This document shows positions 5,383 through 5,399 of a stretch of 5,399 nucleotides of DNA, one piece after another. The stretch is from assembly GCA_016844285.1 (NCBI GenBank), contig JAENIS010000094.1:1-5399 (forward strand), in the 5' to 3' direction. Positions within the stretch are counted from its first letter, which is position 1; every line of letters begins with the position of its first letter. The translations under genes were made by a program, and so were the position numbers. The notes below the pieces were generated by a model. The model did no database searches, was not told the origin of the DNA, and saw only the letters and a list, made by a program, of their open reading frames with translations. The DNA comes from Dehalococcoidales bacterium. GTDB lineage: Bacteria; Chloroflexota; Dehalococcoidia; Dehalococcoidales; UBA2162.

Positions 5383-5399
5383 ATGACTGAGATTGTTGA
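5383..5399 (+). CDS. Start of an unidentified gene, cut by the window end
   Basis: ATG at 5383 opens a frame reading M-T-E-I-V before the window stops two bases into the sixth codon. GGAG (5368-5371) lies 11 bases upstream, rather far, and an in-frame GTG at 5371 is an alternative start (V-K-D-N-M-T-E-I-V). A promoter ends at 5331. Five residues cannot identify a protein. The start resembles bacterial enolases (often M-T-x-I-V-D or similar), and enolase would suit a neighbourhood with pgk and a phosphoglycerate mutase, but this is speculation. Confidence 0.45.

Overview
The window is a bacterial chromosomal segment of housekeeping genes with moderately high G+C. Three genes run leftward on the minus strand: dxs, pgk and a phosphoglycerate mutase of the archaeal-type (apgM) family, which is cut by the left edge. 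A DedA-family membrane protein gene runs rightward, and the first few codons of another rightward gene sit at the right edge. The gene set and the GC-rich nested hairpin repeats resemble Chloroflexota, perhaps Dehalococcoidia. That assignment is an inference from general familiarity, not from a search.

Layout. 1-903 (-): apgM-type 2,3-bisphosphoglycerate-independent phosphoglycerate mutase, lacking its C-terminus. 963-2195 (-): pgk, complete. 2297-4201 (-): dxs, complete. 4202-4495: divergent intergenic region holding the dxs promoter, a 10-bp-arm palindrome with a related 8-mer beside the dxs -35, a cluster of three GC-rich hairpins and the dedA promoter. 4496-5143 (+): dedA-family gene. 5144-5382: a second, inverted copy of the hairpin repeat, a possible terminator and a promoter. 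5383-5399 (+): start of an unidentified gene.

How the genes fit together. Pgk and the mutase interconvert 1,3-bisphosphoglycerate, 3-phosphoglycerate and 2-phosphoglycerate in lower glycolysis/gluconeogenesis. Dxs condenses glyceraldehyde-3-phosphate with pyruvate, metabolites at the two ends of that segment, as the entry step of the MEP isoprenoid pathway. The three genes are probably co-transcribed from the promoter before dxs (gaps of 101 and 59 nt). DedA proteins are membrane transport/flippase-like proteins, some of which recycle undecaprenyl phosphate, an isoprenoid lipid. A link to dxs across the divergent promoter region is therefore possible but unproven.

Most noteworthy signals: (i) both divergent promoters place the start codon at or within a few bases of the predicted transcription start, suggesting leaderless mRNAs for dxs and dedA; (ii) two copies of a structured repeat flank dedA in inverted orientation, with matched length changes in both arms of their hairpins; (iii) a possible operator upstream of dxs. 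I did not find a clearly new multi-gene system; the genes themselves are ordinary.
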